In this document: positions 45,116-57,890 of the stretch, in pieces
How positions within the stretch are numbered: position 1 is the first letter of the stretch
Layout: every line of letters begins with the position of its first letter
Origin: Tetracladium setigerum
Taxonomy: Eukaryota > Ascomycota > Leotiomycetes > Helotiales
Assembly (NCBI GenBank): GCA_031472005.1
Contig: PZJY01000003.1
Coordinates: 1,674,001-1,738,000 of the forward strand
Direction: 5' to 3'
Length of the DNA stretch: 64,000 bases
Notes under the pieces: model-generated
The model's input: only the letters and a program-made list of their open reading frames with translations
Database searches by the model: none
Told to the model about the DNA's origin: nothing
Made by a program: the position numbers and the translations under genes

Positions 45116-47477
45116 ATGCCGCCTCTTAAACTTGATGAGTACCGCGGCCGTTGGTCATGGGCTCGTGGAGCGACGAAAGCAACCGAAACGACCAGTGGAA
45201 GATCTATCACAGAGCTTGAGGCAGCCTTGGCTGAAGTTGACGGTATCCTTGCTGGAATCAACTACTTGGAAAAAGTAGAACCTATCTTGGGCGAAACGTC
45301 TCCAGTCCTTCCTCGCAGCGAGAATTCTGCTGAAAATCTACCCTCCAATACTGGAGATTGGGGTGGACTGGGCCATTTGACGCTTGGTTTACCAAAGCCT
45401 GATGGTACCAATGGTGTCAGCCCAGAGGAAAGATCGAGTTTGGAAACAAAAAACCTCCGGAATCATCTGAGCAGGAAGTTGAAAAGTTCAGGCGATTCGA
45501 CCCAACGACCCCGTGCGTCACAATGGGCCACCCTTCGCGGCCTCCGCGAGGCATCGAGGTACTATTATCAACAATTCACCGAAGCGACAGCGGAGTCGAA
45601 CGTTCCCCGGATGAAAAAGCTGTGGGAGTCCTATGAAAGTGCGAAGGACATGTTGGAAGTCGGAATTTTAACCTTTCAAAACGTTCTCCATGGCCAAATT
45701 CCGACAACTCTGGTGGATATATTTGCTCTTGCAAGTTTGTCTTATGCAATCTCGAAGATTTTACATGACAAGGGCTTGTTGAAGGAAGAAGAGATCCTAT
45801 CTGGGATATTGGACTGGCGTGAAGCTATTGCTGATGAGAAGGAGAGAATCACATTTGAGGATATCGCAAAGCAGCTGTGGCCAGAGGCAAAGAAAATTAT
45901 GCATTTTTTTCCTGTGCCAAAGGAAGCTATTAACCCCCAGCTTTCTAGCTCGGTGCATAACAACTTCACAAATTCAACACTGGCCAGCATGCCTATCTTA
46001 CGAGAAGACCTCCCATCCCATGAATTTCAAGAGGATATGCCGGAAGCGAGCAACATCGCTGTATCCTTGGATGACTATGACCCGGTGCAGAGAAATGCTT
46101 TTCGCATTTTCCAAGAAACCCACTCAAATGAGGATATCATGTTCTCGGATTTTTGTGACTGGTCTGGCGGGGAAAATATGATGGACCAACCCATATGGCC
46201 GCCAATACCGCCTGACACAATATCAGATGCTTCCGATCCATTCTCGCTACTACTACAATCTATGGGCGATCTACATTCTCTTCATAGTGGAACACCTCAA
46301 TCATCTGCAGTGAACTGTGAGGGTTCTTCTTCAGATGAGCCATCCTCAGGCGAAACTTCTCCGCCCCAGTCCTCAGATCAAGAAGAAAATGACCCCCAGC
46401 TGGAATCTTTGACGGGTACCCCATTCTTTCAAGCTATAGCTAAATATATGCTGCGTAGGTTTTTCTTCTGTTCTTTGGTTTTCATCTGGCATTGCTAACT
46501 ACCTCACAGTTATTTTTGAGGAAGGAGACTTGCTTACTGTACTATCTGGAGTCGGAATATCGTCAAAGAATGATCGAGCCAAGTCTTCACACTCTACCAG
46601 ATCTTTGCGAACACTTGAATTCGTAGCTCAGGCACCGAAACATATATTCGAGCCGCTCCGGGCCTCTGCTCTCCGGATCAACGACACGTTCGTTGGAATC
46701 GTTGCCATGACTGAGGCCTTTGTCAACATTGGGCGTCTTCAAAATGTGCGAGAAGTGGAAGATTATATCATCACCGTTGCTCGAGTACGTATTCCTTCTT
46801 GCAATCGAACCTACCTACCTACCTACCTACGGATTGACCACTAACGAAAATATTGTCATAGTCCCTCGCCTATTCCCAAGTATCATTCGTGTCAATAGTA
46901 TCAGCGACCCTCATTCAATGCTTGACAGCTTCTAAAAATATGAAGTGGGGCCTACGCTATCCCGATCACGTCCAAGAAGCAGATGAGTATTCAATCAAGT
47001 ACATGCATAAAAGGGAGAAAGCAGAAAAGGCGTGGTTCGACTCAGTATTTATGCATCCAGATACACCAGAAGAGTCTTCCAAGCCTTCACGCCAGGCCAA
47101 ACGCAGCTCGGATAACAACGATGAACCAGCTGCAAAAAGACAGTACGTAAATCTCCCCTTCAAATCGACTCCCGCTCATATCTTTTAGATGTACGGAGAA
47201 CCCAAAGAGAGCCGATAAATCTCGACCTTCAAGCGCCACTGCAACCGAGCACTGCCCGATTGAGAATTGCACATTATCATACACCAGCCAAAACAATCTC
47301 TCCCGTCACATGCGACTAAAACACAGGGGCATTATGTTTCCGAGCTGTCCAAACTGCTCATATCGACCTGATCGCCGAGATAACCTACGGAAGCATTTTC
47401 TGAAGGTTCACCGCGAGCTCGAAATGCCTGGTTGGATTGCTACTAAAGTTCGGGGACTTCAAATGCGTGACGGGTAG
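45116..47477 (+). CDS. C2H2 zinc-finger protein with long helical N-terminal region
   Basis: Four exons, 45116-46454, 46510-46784, 46862-47142 and 47189-47477, give 727 residues; introns are 55, 77 and 46 bp (GTAGGT, GTACGT, GTACGT donors). Near the C-terminus are two zinc fingers: C-x4-C-x12-H-x4-H (CPIENCTLSYTSQNNLSRHM) and C-x2-C-x12-H-x4-H (CPNCSYRPDRRDNLRKHF). The N-terminus begins MPPLKLDEYRGRWSWARGAT, followed by a helical block around residues 150-260 (KKLWESYESAKDMLEVGILT, VDIFALASLSYAISKILHDK), an acidic Ser-rich stretch, and a second helical region spanning the first splice. The layout fits a DNA-binding regulator of the nucleus; targets are unknown. The first intron must use the GT four bases before the more obvious one, since the alternative gives an immediate stop. 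Confidence 0.85.
46811..46830. repeat. CTAC simple repeat inside an intron
   Basis: Five CTAC units within intron 2 of the C2H2 gene. Confidence 0.9.
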
Positions 47478-48204
47478 AAGAACATTCATGTTTAACAGCG
47501 CGATTGTTGTTTGGAGTTTCTTGGGTTTGACGGGAAAGGGGTACAACATGTAACGTCTCTGTAATAGTAATATCATTGTTTGGAATTCATGGAATATCAA
47601 CGGGATTCGAGAAATGAGAAGAATCAATATTCATTCACACCTGATTTAGACCCCCAACTCCTTCTTACTTGACATGACATGCGAGTGACATTTATTGCAG
47701 AAATGTCAAGAAGATGGAAAAAGTCACTTGACCTACTACTCCACACCAGAGATATATATCGAGTAAGGAAAGAAGGAAAGAACATGTGGTTCCTTGCACA
47801 CTGGCTTTGTTTCCATCCAAATGCTCCGTCGACAATGACTGCAGGACATGTTTGCCAATGGCGATTACAGACCAAACATGCCTAGTAATGAAAAGAGAGA
47901 ACTGCGGACATGCGTACACTTGTACAAAATCCACTGTTTGTCTATCACAGTACTTCCTCGCTGTGATGGATACGGCGCTCCCAACTTCCAGATATAAATT
48001 CACCGGAGAGACAGCCCAAACTTGCAACTCTCTTTTCCAAACGACATGAGTCTTATTCCCATATAATGACAGTGTTATTACAACACCCCTTCTACCAAAT
48101 CCACACCCAAAAACACCAGACAATGCAGACCACCCTCCGAACGTGCCTATATTCCATTACCCACTCCACCACCTTCTGCATTCCCAAGTATAGCCACCCC
48201 TTGC
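47478..48204. other. Convergent spacer
   Basis: 727 bp between the 3' ends of the C2H2 gene and PGA2. Open frames here are antisense-like and match nothing. Confidence 0.5.
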
Positions 48205-48633
48205 TCACCATCCATCCTCGCCCTCCTCATAATCCACCAATTGATCCAACAGCGCCTCACTCTCATCAATCTCCTTCCCGGCTTTAATCTTCGCCTCCCT
48301 CTCCTTCTGCCTCTGCTTCACTCCCTCCTCTCCTCCAAACCCGCCCTTATTCGCCCTCAACGCATTCGCACTCACGAGCGCCTCGTCCCACTCGCCATAC
48401 CCCTTTGTCAATCCCGCATCCAGCACCGCTTTACTCTCCTTTCCCTTCTTCTGGGTGGCAGCGAAGCCGCGGACGATCAGTGGCCGTATGAGCATGTAGC
48501 TGCCCAGGATGATGGCGATGTTGACCCAGGTGCGCGCATTTTTGGAGTCGGCGACGATGGAGTCGATTTGGCGGGAGAGATTGGATGGCCATTGGGACAT
48601 GGAGGTTATGAGGACTTGGAAGAATTCGGACAT
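48205..48633 (-). CDS. PGA2: Protein-trafficking protein PGA2
   Basis: A single exon of 142 residues. One membrane helix (about residues 36-53, NIAIILGSYMLIRPLIV) is preceded by an amphipathic N-terminus (MSEFFQVLITSMSQWPSNLS) and followed by RGFAATQKKGKE, a charged cytosolic tail and an acidic end (LLDQLVDYEEGEDGW). This order matches the small fungal Pga2 family, ER/nuclear-envelope proteins needed for maturation of Gas1 and alkaline phosphatase in yeast. The length is typical. It is divergent from the MHF1-like gene with 663 bp between starts. Confidence 0.85.
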   Translation of the reverse strand: MSEFFQVLITSMSQWPSNLSRQIDSIVADSKNARTWVNIAIILGSYMLIRPLIVRGFAATQKKGKESKAVLDAGLTKGYGEWDEALVSANALRANKGGFGGEEGVKQRQKEREAKIKAGKEIDESEALLDQLVDYEEGEDGW

Positions 48634-49296
48634 GGTGACGGTGGTGGTGTGTAAAGTTGATAGAGGGTGTGAATTGAATTGGATGATGTTTTCCGTGTAG
48701 AGGAATTTGAAGGAATTGGCTGTATTTTCGAGTTCTTTCTCGATCGTCTAGCACTGGGTAGATTTGCGCCGTCTCCTTCCTTTCGAACGAGCAATTCCTT
48801 CTCGTTCTTTCGTAGGATGGATATCGAGTACTCCTCGCTCTTCTCGGTTTCTTTTCCAGTGGATGTCTTTGTTTGTCGTCTTCGTGCGCCAATATCGTCC
48901 GTTCCAAAGATAAGAGAAAGTAGACAATTTATAGATGTGAACTAAGAAAAAGTGCGGGATTTGTTTTGATTTTTGTTTATTTACAATAGAAGCATGAAGA
49001 AAGAAATGCTCGGAGATGTTCGGCGGGGCTGATTAAAATCGCGCTGGCTGCTGCTGACTCGGCAGTCGATTTGGAAAGGGGCTTGGCGTGAATTACGTCG
49101 CAAAGGCCGAGTCGCGTCTTCCGAGATTTTGGTGAAGTCGCGAGAGTGATCGCCTCAACCATCACAAACGCACAAACACAAACACACATAGAACGCGAGA
49201 CCAAGACCTTGATACTGCAAAAAATTCTGTCGCCGAAAATACGAGTTGATACCAGCGAATTATTCTTCTCCAATCGACAGTCCAACAAGAGGAAAG
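48634..49296. promoter_or_regulatory. Divergent promoter, PGA2 and MHF1-like genes
   Basis: 663 bp between divergent starts. It is unremarkable in sequence; the promoter call rests on position. Confidence 0.45.
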
Positions 49297-50046
49297 ATGG
49301 CACAGGAAATGGACGAAGTTTTGAAAGAGGTATTCATCCTCTCCCCCACATACATATATTCTCAATTCACCATCTCACACACACTCTCTCATATCTCCAA
49401 GCCTGTCTTCTTTTCTGACAAGTACCCGCTGTACAGAAACTCAAATCAGCCCTCTGGTATTCCGTTGGCAAAATCACCACCGAAGAATGCTCCCGCCTAA
49501 ACACAACCGCGACGCCTCAATTCATTGGAACCTTGACCGAGATGGTTTGGACGCAGATAGGTATGTTTTCATCCTTCCTTTCTTCCCTCCTTCCCTCCAA
49601 TACACTCCAAACCCAAAATCCAAATCAATCCCAGAGAACCCAAACCAAGCCAAAAACCTCTCAAAAAGTCCCCATTAATATAAACACCAAAAAACTAACA
49701 CCCTCCCTCCTCCCAAACTCTAGAAAACACAGCCAAAGACCTCGAAACATTCTCCCAGCACGCAAACCGCAGTACCATTTCCACCGACGACGTCATCCTC
49801 ATCACACGACGAAACGAAGTGTTGGAGGAGATCATGAGGGAATTCATTGATGCACGTCGCGCGGCTGATGTTTTGGGGAGTGAGGATGATGATGATGATG
49901 CAAACGCGAATGCGAATGCAGGGAGGAAAAAAGGGACAGGGAAGGGGAATGGGAAGGGAGTGAAGGCGGGGAAGGATGGTGGGCGAGTTAGTATTGGAGG
50001 GAGTGGGAGGGTGGAGAAATCAAAGGGGAAGGGGAAGGGGAAGTGA
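49297..50046 (+). CDS. MHF1: MHF1/CENP-S histone-fold protein
   Basis: Three exons, 49297-49329, 49437-49560 and 49724-50046, encode 159 residues. The first exon is 11 codons (MAQEMDEVLKE); the introns are 107 and 163 bp. The histone fold spans about residues 12-90: KLKSALWYSVGKITTEECSR, then LNTTATPQFIGTLTEMVWTQ, then DLETFSQHANRSTISTDDVI, then LITRRNEVLEEIMREFI. This is the CENP-S/MHF1 signature. With CENP-X/MHF2 it forms a tetramer that acts at the kinetochore and stimulates the FANCM/Mph1 helicase in DNA repair. The C-terminus has an Asp/Asn/Ala stretch and a Lys/Gly-rich tail that may bind DNA nonspecifically (inference). It is intact. Confidence 0.92.
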
Positions 50047-51101
50047 AATGATTTATCGTTGATATGGGGGAAATGAGTACCCTCTGGACGTTTTATCTCG
50101 AACGAATTGTTGGGGAGAAACCTAGCGACCTACCTAGGCACCGGTCAAAAGGAGCAGGAGATTAAGGCAAGGAAAGGAAGATAGACAGGCAACGAGGACG
50201 GAAGAATTAACTCAAGGAGAGAGAGAGAGCACGGCGGCAGGTGGGAGCCTCACATACCTGCATACCTACTACATACACATGTACCTACACAGCTTCGGAG
50301 GCGAGCAAGAGGAAGGATGGGAAGAAGAGAAAAACGAGAAAGGAAGCACAGTACGTACAATACCTCATTGCTGGAAGTACAACACAAATGGGTACAATAC
50401 AATATAACACATGAGAAAGGAAAAAAGGAAAAAAAATGAATTAAAACTCATACTATATAGTATTTTCATTTTCTCTCTTTTATTATGCACTATTCATGGA
50501 GACAAGGTAATAAGAAGAAGAAGAAGACGAAGACGCTTTGTTTTTAAACATTTCCAATTTGTTTTGCTTTTATTTAAACTTTCTGGCCTCCCTTGCTTCC
50601 GTTCTTTCAATGTCATTCTTTCATTCTTTCGTTGATACCATCTCCCCCATCTTTCTCCCGCCTCTCTCCCGTCTTCTTTCGTTATATACTCTCTACCATA
50701 TATACCTTCCCCAGCCTCTAGCATTTCATAACCGGATATCCGATAGACCATGAGCGCAAAAAGAACCCCAAAAAATATGAAAATAAAGAAAAAGAGAATG
50801 CTAGAACAAATGGGTATACAAAACACCTCCATAATAGGAAACCCTTCTTGCACCTCTCTTTATCGTTCCCTTGCCCACTCCACCGCCTCTTTCAATACAC
50901 CATATCTCCGCCTTCCGTTTCGCCCAGCTCTGAAGAAGCCATTATTTCGTTGAATCTCGTCATCACAAAACACTTTCCAACAACCCACACCCAATCTAAT
51001 TCCTGAAATCTGATGATACCGAATGCCGAATCCGATCCTATAATCCCAAAAACCCAAAAGAAAAACCAGGACCCCGTGTCTGTCGAAGAAGAACTCCATG
51101 T
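50047..51101. other. Convergent spacer
   Basis: About 1.05 kb between MHF1 and the Zn2Cys6 gene 3' ends. It has low-complexity tracts (GA-rich 50215-50230, AAG/GAA near 50511-50530) and TAC-rich sequence near 50250-50290. No gene is seen. Confidence 0.5.
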
Positions 51102-53972
51102 CTAAGAATCAACCTCCATTCCTTCTCCCAGCACCACGCCACCATCAAATGGCACGGGACTGCTCAGTCGGCTCCAGCCAGGAACCTGCTCGACCCAATT
51201 CATATCACCTAGGAACCCACCGCTCTCACCATGCGCGCCCTCATCCAAGGGCACATTCCATAAATCTGTACTCCCAGCTACACCGTTGCCGGTCGTGGCG
51301 TCGAAATTGAGGAAATCGTTCAAGTTTAGGGAGGAGTAGTCCATATTCATGGTTTCTGGGAAGGCGGGGGTTGTGTGGTCGATGAAATTATTAGCATTGG
51401 CGATGTGATTAGTGAGATGACTCTGCATTTGCAATTGCGACATGCTGGTATCATGAATATCAATGTCGTGATCAGGTGGCGTGTGAACTTCCATCCCCTG
51501 CTGTGGATGGCTATGGCCATGGTCTTCTGGGTAGAAGTTTCCACTCTCTTCCTCGCTCAGTGGAGGGGTATTAGCTCTCGCAACAGAAGGAGCGACCTTC
51601 TCCCTTCTCGCTCCCACCAAGGCAACCTCAATATCCGCCTTACGAATCGCCGCCTCGAGGAACTGTGTGGCAAAATCGGCGCTGGAGTAATTGTCGCGCA
51701 ATTTTTCGAGGACAAGCATGCATTGGCAGAAACCATCCATAGCGGCTTGGCGTGCGTCGTCGTTGCAGCTCTTGATATCGAGGAGGTGGATTATTATCGC
51801 GGGAAGGAGGACTGTGACGCCTGTCGTTGGGAGGTATTTCTCTAGACCTCGTGTATGCAGATCTTGCGAAATGCGAGTGATTTCGCGGCTTGCTTCTCGC
51901 ACCTTTTTGCGGGAGAGGTCTTGCAGTCTGTGGGACGAATCTGGTTGGACTGAAGATGCCGAAGGTAGAACTTGTGGCCGATGCAACGCGGATAGCGTAG
52001 TGAAGTATACCATATGCAATAAAGCTCTCTGTACGAAAAGAGGACCTAGGCTGTTTTCGCTTGCCATGGTGTCCGTGTTGTTGTACAGGCAAGCTGGAGG
52101 AAGTTCGGCAACCCATTCGCTAAGCTCGACGTCGCAGCATTGCACTTCGTCTGTTTGATCAAGCTTCTTGGGGAATAGCATGACACTGGAGCGAGTGGTT
52201 CCTTCTTGACCTTGCATTCCTTGATGGCGAACTAGAACGGAGTATTGTGCTGACAGAACGTGGGAGATGCAGAGGCAAAGTTTTGCTTTGGCGATGCACA
52301 TTTGGGCCAGTTCCCTCTGAGCAGCTAAATCTCGGATGAGGGTGCAGTCTTTCGAGATAACCTCGTTATTTTCAGACAAAACTTCAATTTCAAAATCGTC
52401 TTCCTCGAGCATTGGGACGTCATAATCTTCATCCTTTACCCGCGTGGGTCTGCGCATTCCAAGTGCGACTAGTCGGTCCCGCATGAAGCAAGACCACCAT
52501 ATCCGCTTCCACAATTTCTTCTTATGTGGTTCCATGTTGGAATTTTCGGGATTTCGGTGTAGACCGATTGTATGTGCGAGGGAAATGGCAACGCCCATCC
52601 AATGCCAAGTATCTTTCTGATCATCCGGAGTTTCGTACCAGTAGGTCATGAGGAGCAGGGATTGAACGAGAGAAACGCGATCAATCTCGTAATCGAAATC
52701 GTAGAGTACCTTTGAAAATCAGTCTACGCAACATCTTCAAACTAGGAGAAGCTTACTCTTGCTTTTTGGAAGAATGCCTTCCTCGCAGCTTTTCGATTTG
52801 AGTAACCGGCCGATCTTAAAAACTCCATATCCACGAAAGCAGTGCCGGCAAACATAATCGCCTGGAACAGCAGCAAACTAAGCCTTCCACTATTCCCCGT
52901 TCCATCGTTGATTATTTGCAGTAATTCGTGTATCTCGACTAATGGCATGTAGGGATGGACGTATTCGACATAGCTTCTCAAAAGAGCATTTCGTACCGGC
53001 GTTTCCGGCAGTGACAGGGCTCCTTTGGCGAATAAGTAATCGATATCTACCGACGTCATGCGCGGTGGAAGAGGCTTGAGATAGCCTGGTAATTGGTGTT
53101 TTAACAAGGGCGCAGGTCGAGGCACTGGAGATTCCACGCGAGTTGCCTTACGATCTCCGTGAAGGCTCGCTGAGGTCAGAAGGGCATATGTGGGATCCGC
53201 ATCGAAGGGTGACTGTCTGAAACTCTGTCTCCTTAGAGCGTCGCCTCGATTCAATTGATTGCTCGCATTTTGGTCTTCGCGATTAGTTTAATTTCCCCGC
53301 ATGCTTGGTTCGCAACTTACAGATAGGATGAGAGACATGCGCATTTCGGAATTCCTCTCCCACATCGTTAGACATGGTTGAACCACTCCACCTCCTCGCA
53401 TCCAAATTCGTGATATCAGAAGGATTGACAATTCCATCCCCCCAATTCTGCGACGAAGTTCCGGGATTCAATTGTGGCTGTTGTGTGGTGACAGGGGCAG
53501 GATTTGCCGGTTCAGCATTCTGGAGATGCTTCCTACAGTAAAAATCAAAGACATTTAGCAACCCAATCACACCCAAAAAATGCCAGACCACTCTCAAATT
53601 TTAATTCCAGGGAAGAATAGAAAATGCAGCCCAAACTCACTTCCTCCGTTTGCTCTCCTCAATCACACATTTAATCCCATCCATGGTACAATTGGAGCAG
53701 GTCACCTCCCCATCGGCGGTGATGTGGTAACGCTGCATCACATCGCAACGCACCTTGCGCGCCCTGCAAGCGGCGCACGCCTTTGCGGCTCTCCGCTTAA
53801 CGGGCTTAGGATTGCCATTGCCGTCGACGCCGGCGGACGAGGAAGCTCGTTTTTTGGTGGAAGTGGGATCGTGGGCATCTGTGATCGAGGGCGGTGATTG
53901 GGAGGTATTGGAGCCATTAGAGTCGTCGTTGTTGTGGTGGTGAGGAATCATGATGTCGATGACGGAGGGCAT
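51102..53972 (-). CDS. Zn2Cys6 transcription factor, CTF1/Far (fatty-acid/cutinase regulator) type
   Basis: Four exons, 53972-53641, 53532-53321, 53274-52757 and 52709-51102, give 889 residues; introns are 108, 46 and 47 bp and all phases fit. The binuclear cluster lies at Cys 66, 69, 76, 92, 95 and 102 (C-x2-C-x6-C-x15-C-x2-C-x6-C), with KRRAAKACAACRARKVRCDV and CSNCTMDGIKCVIEESKRRK. The spliced KKHLQ that follows is typical of the FarA/FarB and CTF1 group, which activate beta-oxidation, peroxisomal and cutinase genes in response to fatty acids. The middle-homology (Fungal_trans) domain is clear around YVEYVHPYMPLVEIHELLQI, DTWHWMGVAISLAHTIGLHR and RIWWSCFMRDRLVALGMRRP. The N-terminus is His/Asn/Ser-rich, the C-terminus acidic and disordered. 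It is intact. Confidence 0.9.
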
Positions 53973-54640
53973 TTTCTTGGGTGTGTGTATGTGGGCGTGT
54001 GTGGGCGCGTGGACGAGTGGGAAAACGGCGGTTCCGGGTACGACACAGCAGTTCCTAAGCCGGGGCGCGCATGTGAGAGATGCAGCAGCAGCAGTCGCAG
54101 GAACAGAGAGAAAGGCAAGAATTACAATCTCAGCACAATTAGACCAGGGAGGAATTTAGAGGGGATTCGAGTGGTGGTGAGTTGCGAGAAGAATTCGGTT
54201 TCATTTCTCAGAAATGTGCCCCCAAAAAAACAGGTCGTCTTAGTTGTGAAGTAGTTAGTGGTAAGGAGGGTGTTGGAGGAGGACGAAGGTCAAGGAAAGG
54301 TAAAATATTTTACCGGCAACAGAATACGGCAAGGGGAAGGGGAGAAGGGAGGAACGGAAAACGTCTGGATCTTCGGGGCACCCGCAAACTTAAGTACCTT
54401 AGCTGCCACTTACTTCACTTCCTTCCACCCATCCATCCAGCACAGGCACGATGACCAGCTCCACCACCGGCGCAGAAAGTATGGAGAAGGGGAAGGGGGC
54501 CAAGCTGTGGAGAAAAGGAAGCTAGGATGGATGCATTGATAGATAGCAGGCAGAGGAGGGCAAGAAATAGCTAGCGTAGGTCAGGAAAATAAGCAGAGAG
54601 TTGGAAGAATAAGACAAACGGTGTGGCTTTGATCATGCAT

Positions 54641-54664
54641 TCCTTTCCTTTCCTTTCCTTCCCC
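54641..54664. repeat. CCTTT pentanucleotide repeat
   Basis: Four perfect units in the upstream region of the Zn2Cys6 gene. Confidence 0.9.
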
Positions 54665-57093
54665 TTGCAAGTCACTTAACGCACCCTCCTTCCCTTGTAC
54701 GGTGGTGGTAATGTTAAGATAGCAAGTCTGGTGCTAGGATGAAAGCAGGAAGTAATAGCAAAAGAACTACCTTACACTTCAAGGACAAACAAACCAAACC
54801 ACCATAATTCCAAAGAATAAACAGTTTGAAAAATAATAATCCTCATCCTTCAAAACAAAAGAGTACCTACCGAAAATCGCCCCATCACCAAACCCGGGGA
54901 AAAATCGGGGAGAACCGCATTATTTCTCTTGGAAAAGTCAATCCCAGCCGTCCTCCGTCCTAGGAGTAATAGTGTCCGGTGATGGATGGATGGGTGGGTG
55001 TGTGTTTTGAACTTCTTCTCAAGCGATCGATCGCAATTAATCAATCAATCGAAACGCTCTTGTGGGGCATCTATCTGAGGATGACACTTTCCTTGCATGT
55101 GCAAAGAAAGTCCCGGTTTATTATCATTGGCATCGAGCTGATTGGTATTTTTTGGGCATGTATTATTATCTGGAATAAAATGAATGGGCATGGAAAAGTG
55201 GGTGCGGTGGATTGGATTTTCCATCCTTCTATTCCGTGGATGTGTTGCCGTGGAATAGGTAACTTTGGCATCTTTGCATCTCTTTTTTTTTTTTGACTTT
55301 ACGCTACAACTCTCTTTGCTCTCCAGTCGTCGAACTACTACTCAGGAGAAGAAGAATCGCGGCCTGCATTATTACTATTATTATTATCAACAATTGGATA
55401 GTTGGATGGAAAGGACGGGATACTAATGCAGGCCGGGAGGGCATTGAATAATTAACGGCCGGTCCGGAGGAATACATACTCATTCATCATACGAACAACA
55501 AGATCGAGTAAGATTTCTTATTATTACGTTCCTCTTTCTCTTCTCTCTCTCTCTCATGAACATCTGATGACTCCGTACTCTTTCTTCCAACCATTGAGAG
55601 TAACAATGGTCATCAGCCATGTGCCTTCCTGCCTCCGAGACTTCTCGGCTTAAGGAATAATGACAAGCAAGCACGAGCACGAGCAAGTCAACAACACGGA
55701 AATAAACGACGGATTGAGGTATTTCCCGTCTTATAAATTCCGCAAAGCAGAACGGACCACCATAACCATGAATAGCAATAAAACGAATCCAGATCCAGAC
55801 AATCGCATCATCAGTCATCACAGAGATACACACACACACTTACTGTACCTACAGTACATACTTTCGTGCCATTCATTCCACATAACTTCACACAAGCCAA
55901 TCAATATTGAATCCGTCAACGCATACGCGCTACTCCGTACATTCATTACCTACCGTACTTCAACTGCTGTCAAGATCGAAGCTACGAGCGGATGGTATCC
56001 GTTCTTACATATTTACATACTCGAGACTAGCATGGGGTTGATGTGGATGTGTTCCAGATCTTTTTCTTTCGTTTCTTCTCAGCTCACCCACTAACTCCTG
56101 AACTCAGCCTCTTTCTGACATATGCAAAGATAGCAGCATACCTAGCGTGTTTAAAAATCCCGAGAACTTCCCCCCTTCTTTTTGAAATTGCATCTTTTGT
56201 TTGCATTGCATCCCTTCTGTCAACGATGATGCAGGATTAAAATACATGAGGTATTTATTCCCCTCCCTCTCCTCCACCAATCTAAACACCATGACATACC
56301 TTTTAAACATCACAAAGCCATTATGCTTTGTACAACCCCAATAATCGCAGCTCTCCACAAAAATGAGAAAAAAGTCTCATCACATTACTGGTATATATTT
56401 CCCAAACAGAACGGACACGCGACTCATGCATGCCCCCTCCACCCGCGGCCAAGGCCTATCAGCGGGGTAAGCGAGGTGAGTGAGTAGGTACGGTAGCATC
56501 GCCCAGCGCCCCAGGATGAAAAAATAATACATCAATAACCGAACTTTACCGAAGTTCAAAGGGCGTGCGCGTTGCGTACCCACCGCAAATCGCTCTGCTC
56601 TCCGCCTTGCCTTGCAAAAGCCCGCAAAAAGCGGTACCGTACAGTACCGTACCACACCTTCTTTTTGTGTGTGGTGGTGGGTGTGAAAGAATGTGGTGGT
56701 GGATGTGGGGCGTGGGGCCTAGCTGGGTTGTGGGATGGATGGGGATGGGATGGGATGGTGTGAGATGGATGGGGTTGTGCCCGCAGCCGTGTTACGGACC
56801 GTCTGTCCTCTCTACAGTCCAACATTATACTTCCTTCTTACACGACACGAGAAACGGCTATTTTCCGTTTGGTGAGCGGTGCGGACGGCGGTGCGGACGG
56901 AGGTTGGTTGGGTGCTAATGCTCGGTACGTACTTTTTTTAACGGTGTTGTACCGGTAGGAAGATGGATGGATTCGGTTGTTTATTTAGAGGCCGAGGAGG
57001 AGTAAGGTTGGGTGGGTACAGCATGATCTTTTTGTTTCTGGGGTATGGGTATGTCTAATATCGGTACTCACTGTACCAATGTACTCCTCCTTA

Positions 57094-57105
57094 CCTATGC
57101 ATAGG
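57094..57105. repeat. 12-bp palindrome CCTATGCATAGG
   Basis: A perfect self-complementary 12-mer in a GTAC-rich stretch. A second palindrome, TACCTAGGTA, follows at 57129-57138. Confidence 0.8.
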
Positions 57106-57890
57106 ATAAGTACAGTAAGTACCTAAATACCTAGGTACTGTAGGATTTTTGGAGAAAGATCTATCTTTGAAGGAGGAAAAAAACATGCCGAGGGTTGGTT
57201 TTTGGAGGTGCGGTCATGCATGTGAGTGAGCCTTTCCTTCATTCAGCCTTCCCTCTCATTATTCGGACTTCTGCTCACGAATCATAATCACATTCACGAT
57301 CACGAGCTTGCTTTGGTTGTGCTTGCTTACGGTGTGAGAGGCTGATAGGATTGTACAGTACGTACTGTAATGGATGAAAATCGAATAATCGAATAATGCA
57401 AGGGGAGTAAGTACAGTAAGTGGAGTGGCAGACAAGCTACTCTTCCTTGTAAGTGGACATGGAGCTTGGAACAACAGAATTGCATGTGATACTTGACACT
57501 TTCATCTTTGGGTTGTTGGAAATGGCAGGTAATTTACGAATGGCAATCCGAATAAAGTCGTGAGAAGTGACATGGGGGCTTTGGGTACGATGAGAAAATG
57601 CATGTGAAGTTCTTGAAGTTGGTTGACTTGGAAGTGGCAGGTATTTGCAACAACATGTGAACAAGGAATTGAGCGCTTGTGCAAGTAAAGGTGTGATTTG
57701 ATTGTTTGTATTGTTTCGTATTGATTTATATTATACATTAGTTAACTTGTGTAATTAAAGAAACATCTTTAGAACTCGTGGTATCATCTATATATCAGTG
57801 TAGCTCATTCGCACTTTTTTCAATCTCCAGCGACATCCACCAGAAGCTCCACAACTTTTCCTTCGCCTTTCATCTGCTCCAACAGATTAC

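Larger units (their letters stand above)
53973..57890. other. Long interval upstream of the Zn2Cys6 gene
   Basis: 3.9 kb. The first few hundred bases before the ATG form the promoter and leader. A CCTTT tract lies at 54641-54664, AT triplets near 55365-55385, GATGG-rich sequence at 56729-56775 and GTAC-rich palindromic sequence at 56.6 and 57.1 kb. Small frames such as 55660-56094 match nothing and are not called. Confidence 0.5.

Noticed and set aside
46455..46509. More obvious GT two bases after the AG in CGTAGGTTTTT as donor of C2H2 intron 1
   Set aside because: It gives an immediate stop after the join; the upstream GTAGGT donor keeps the frame open.
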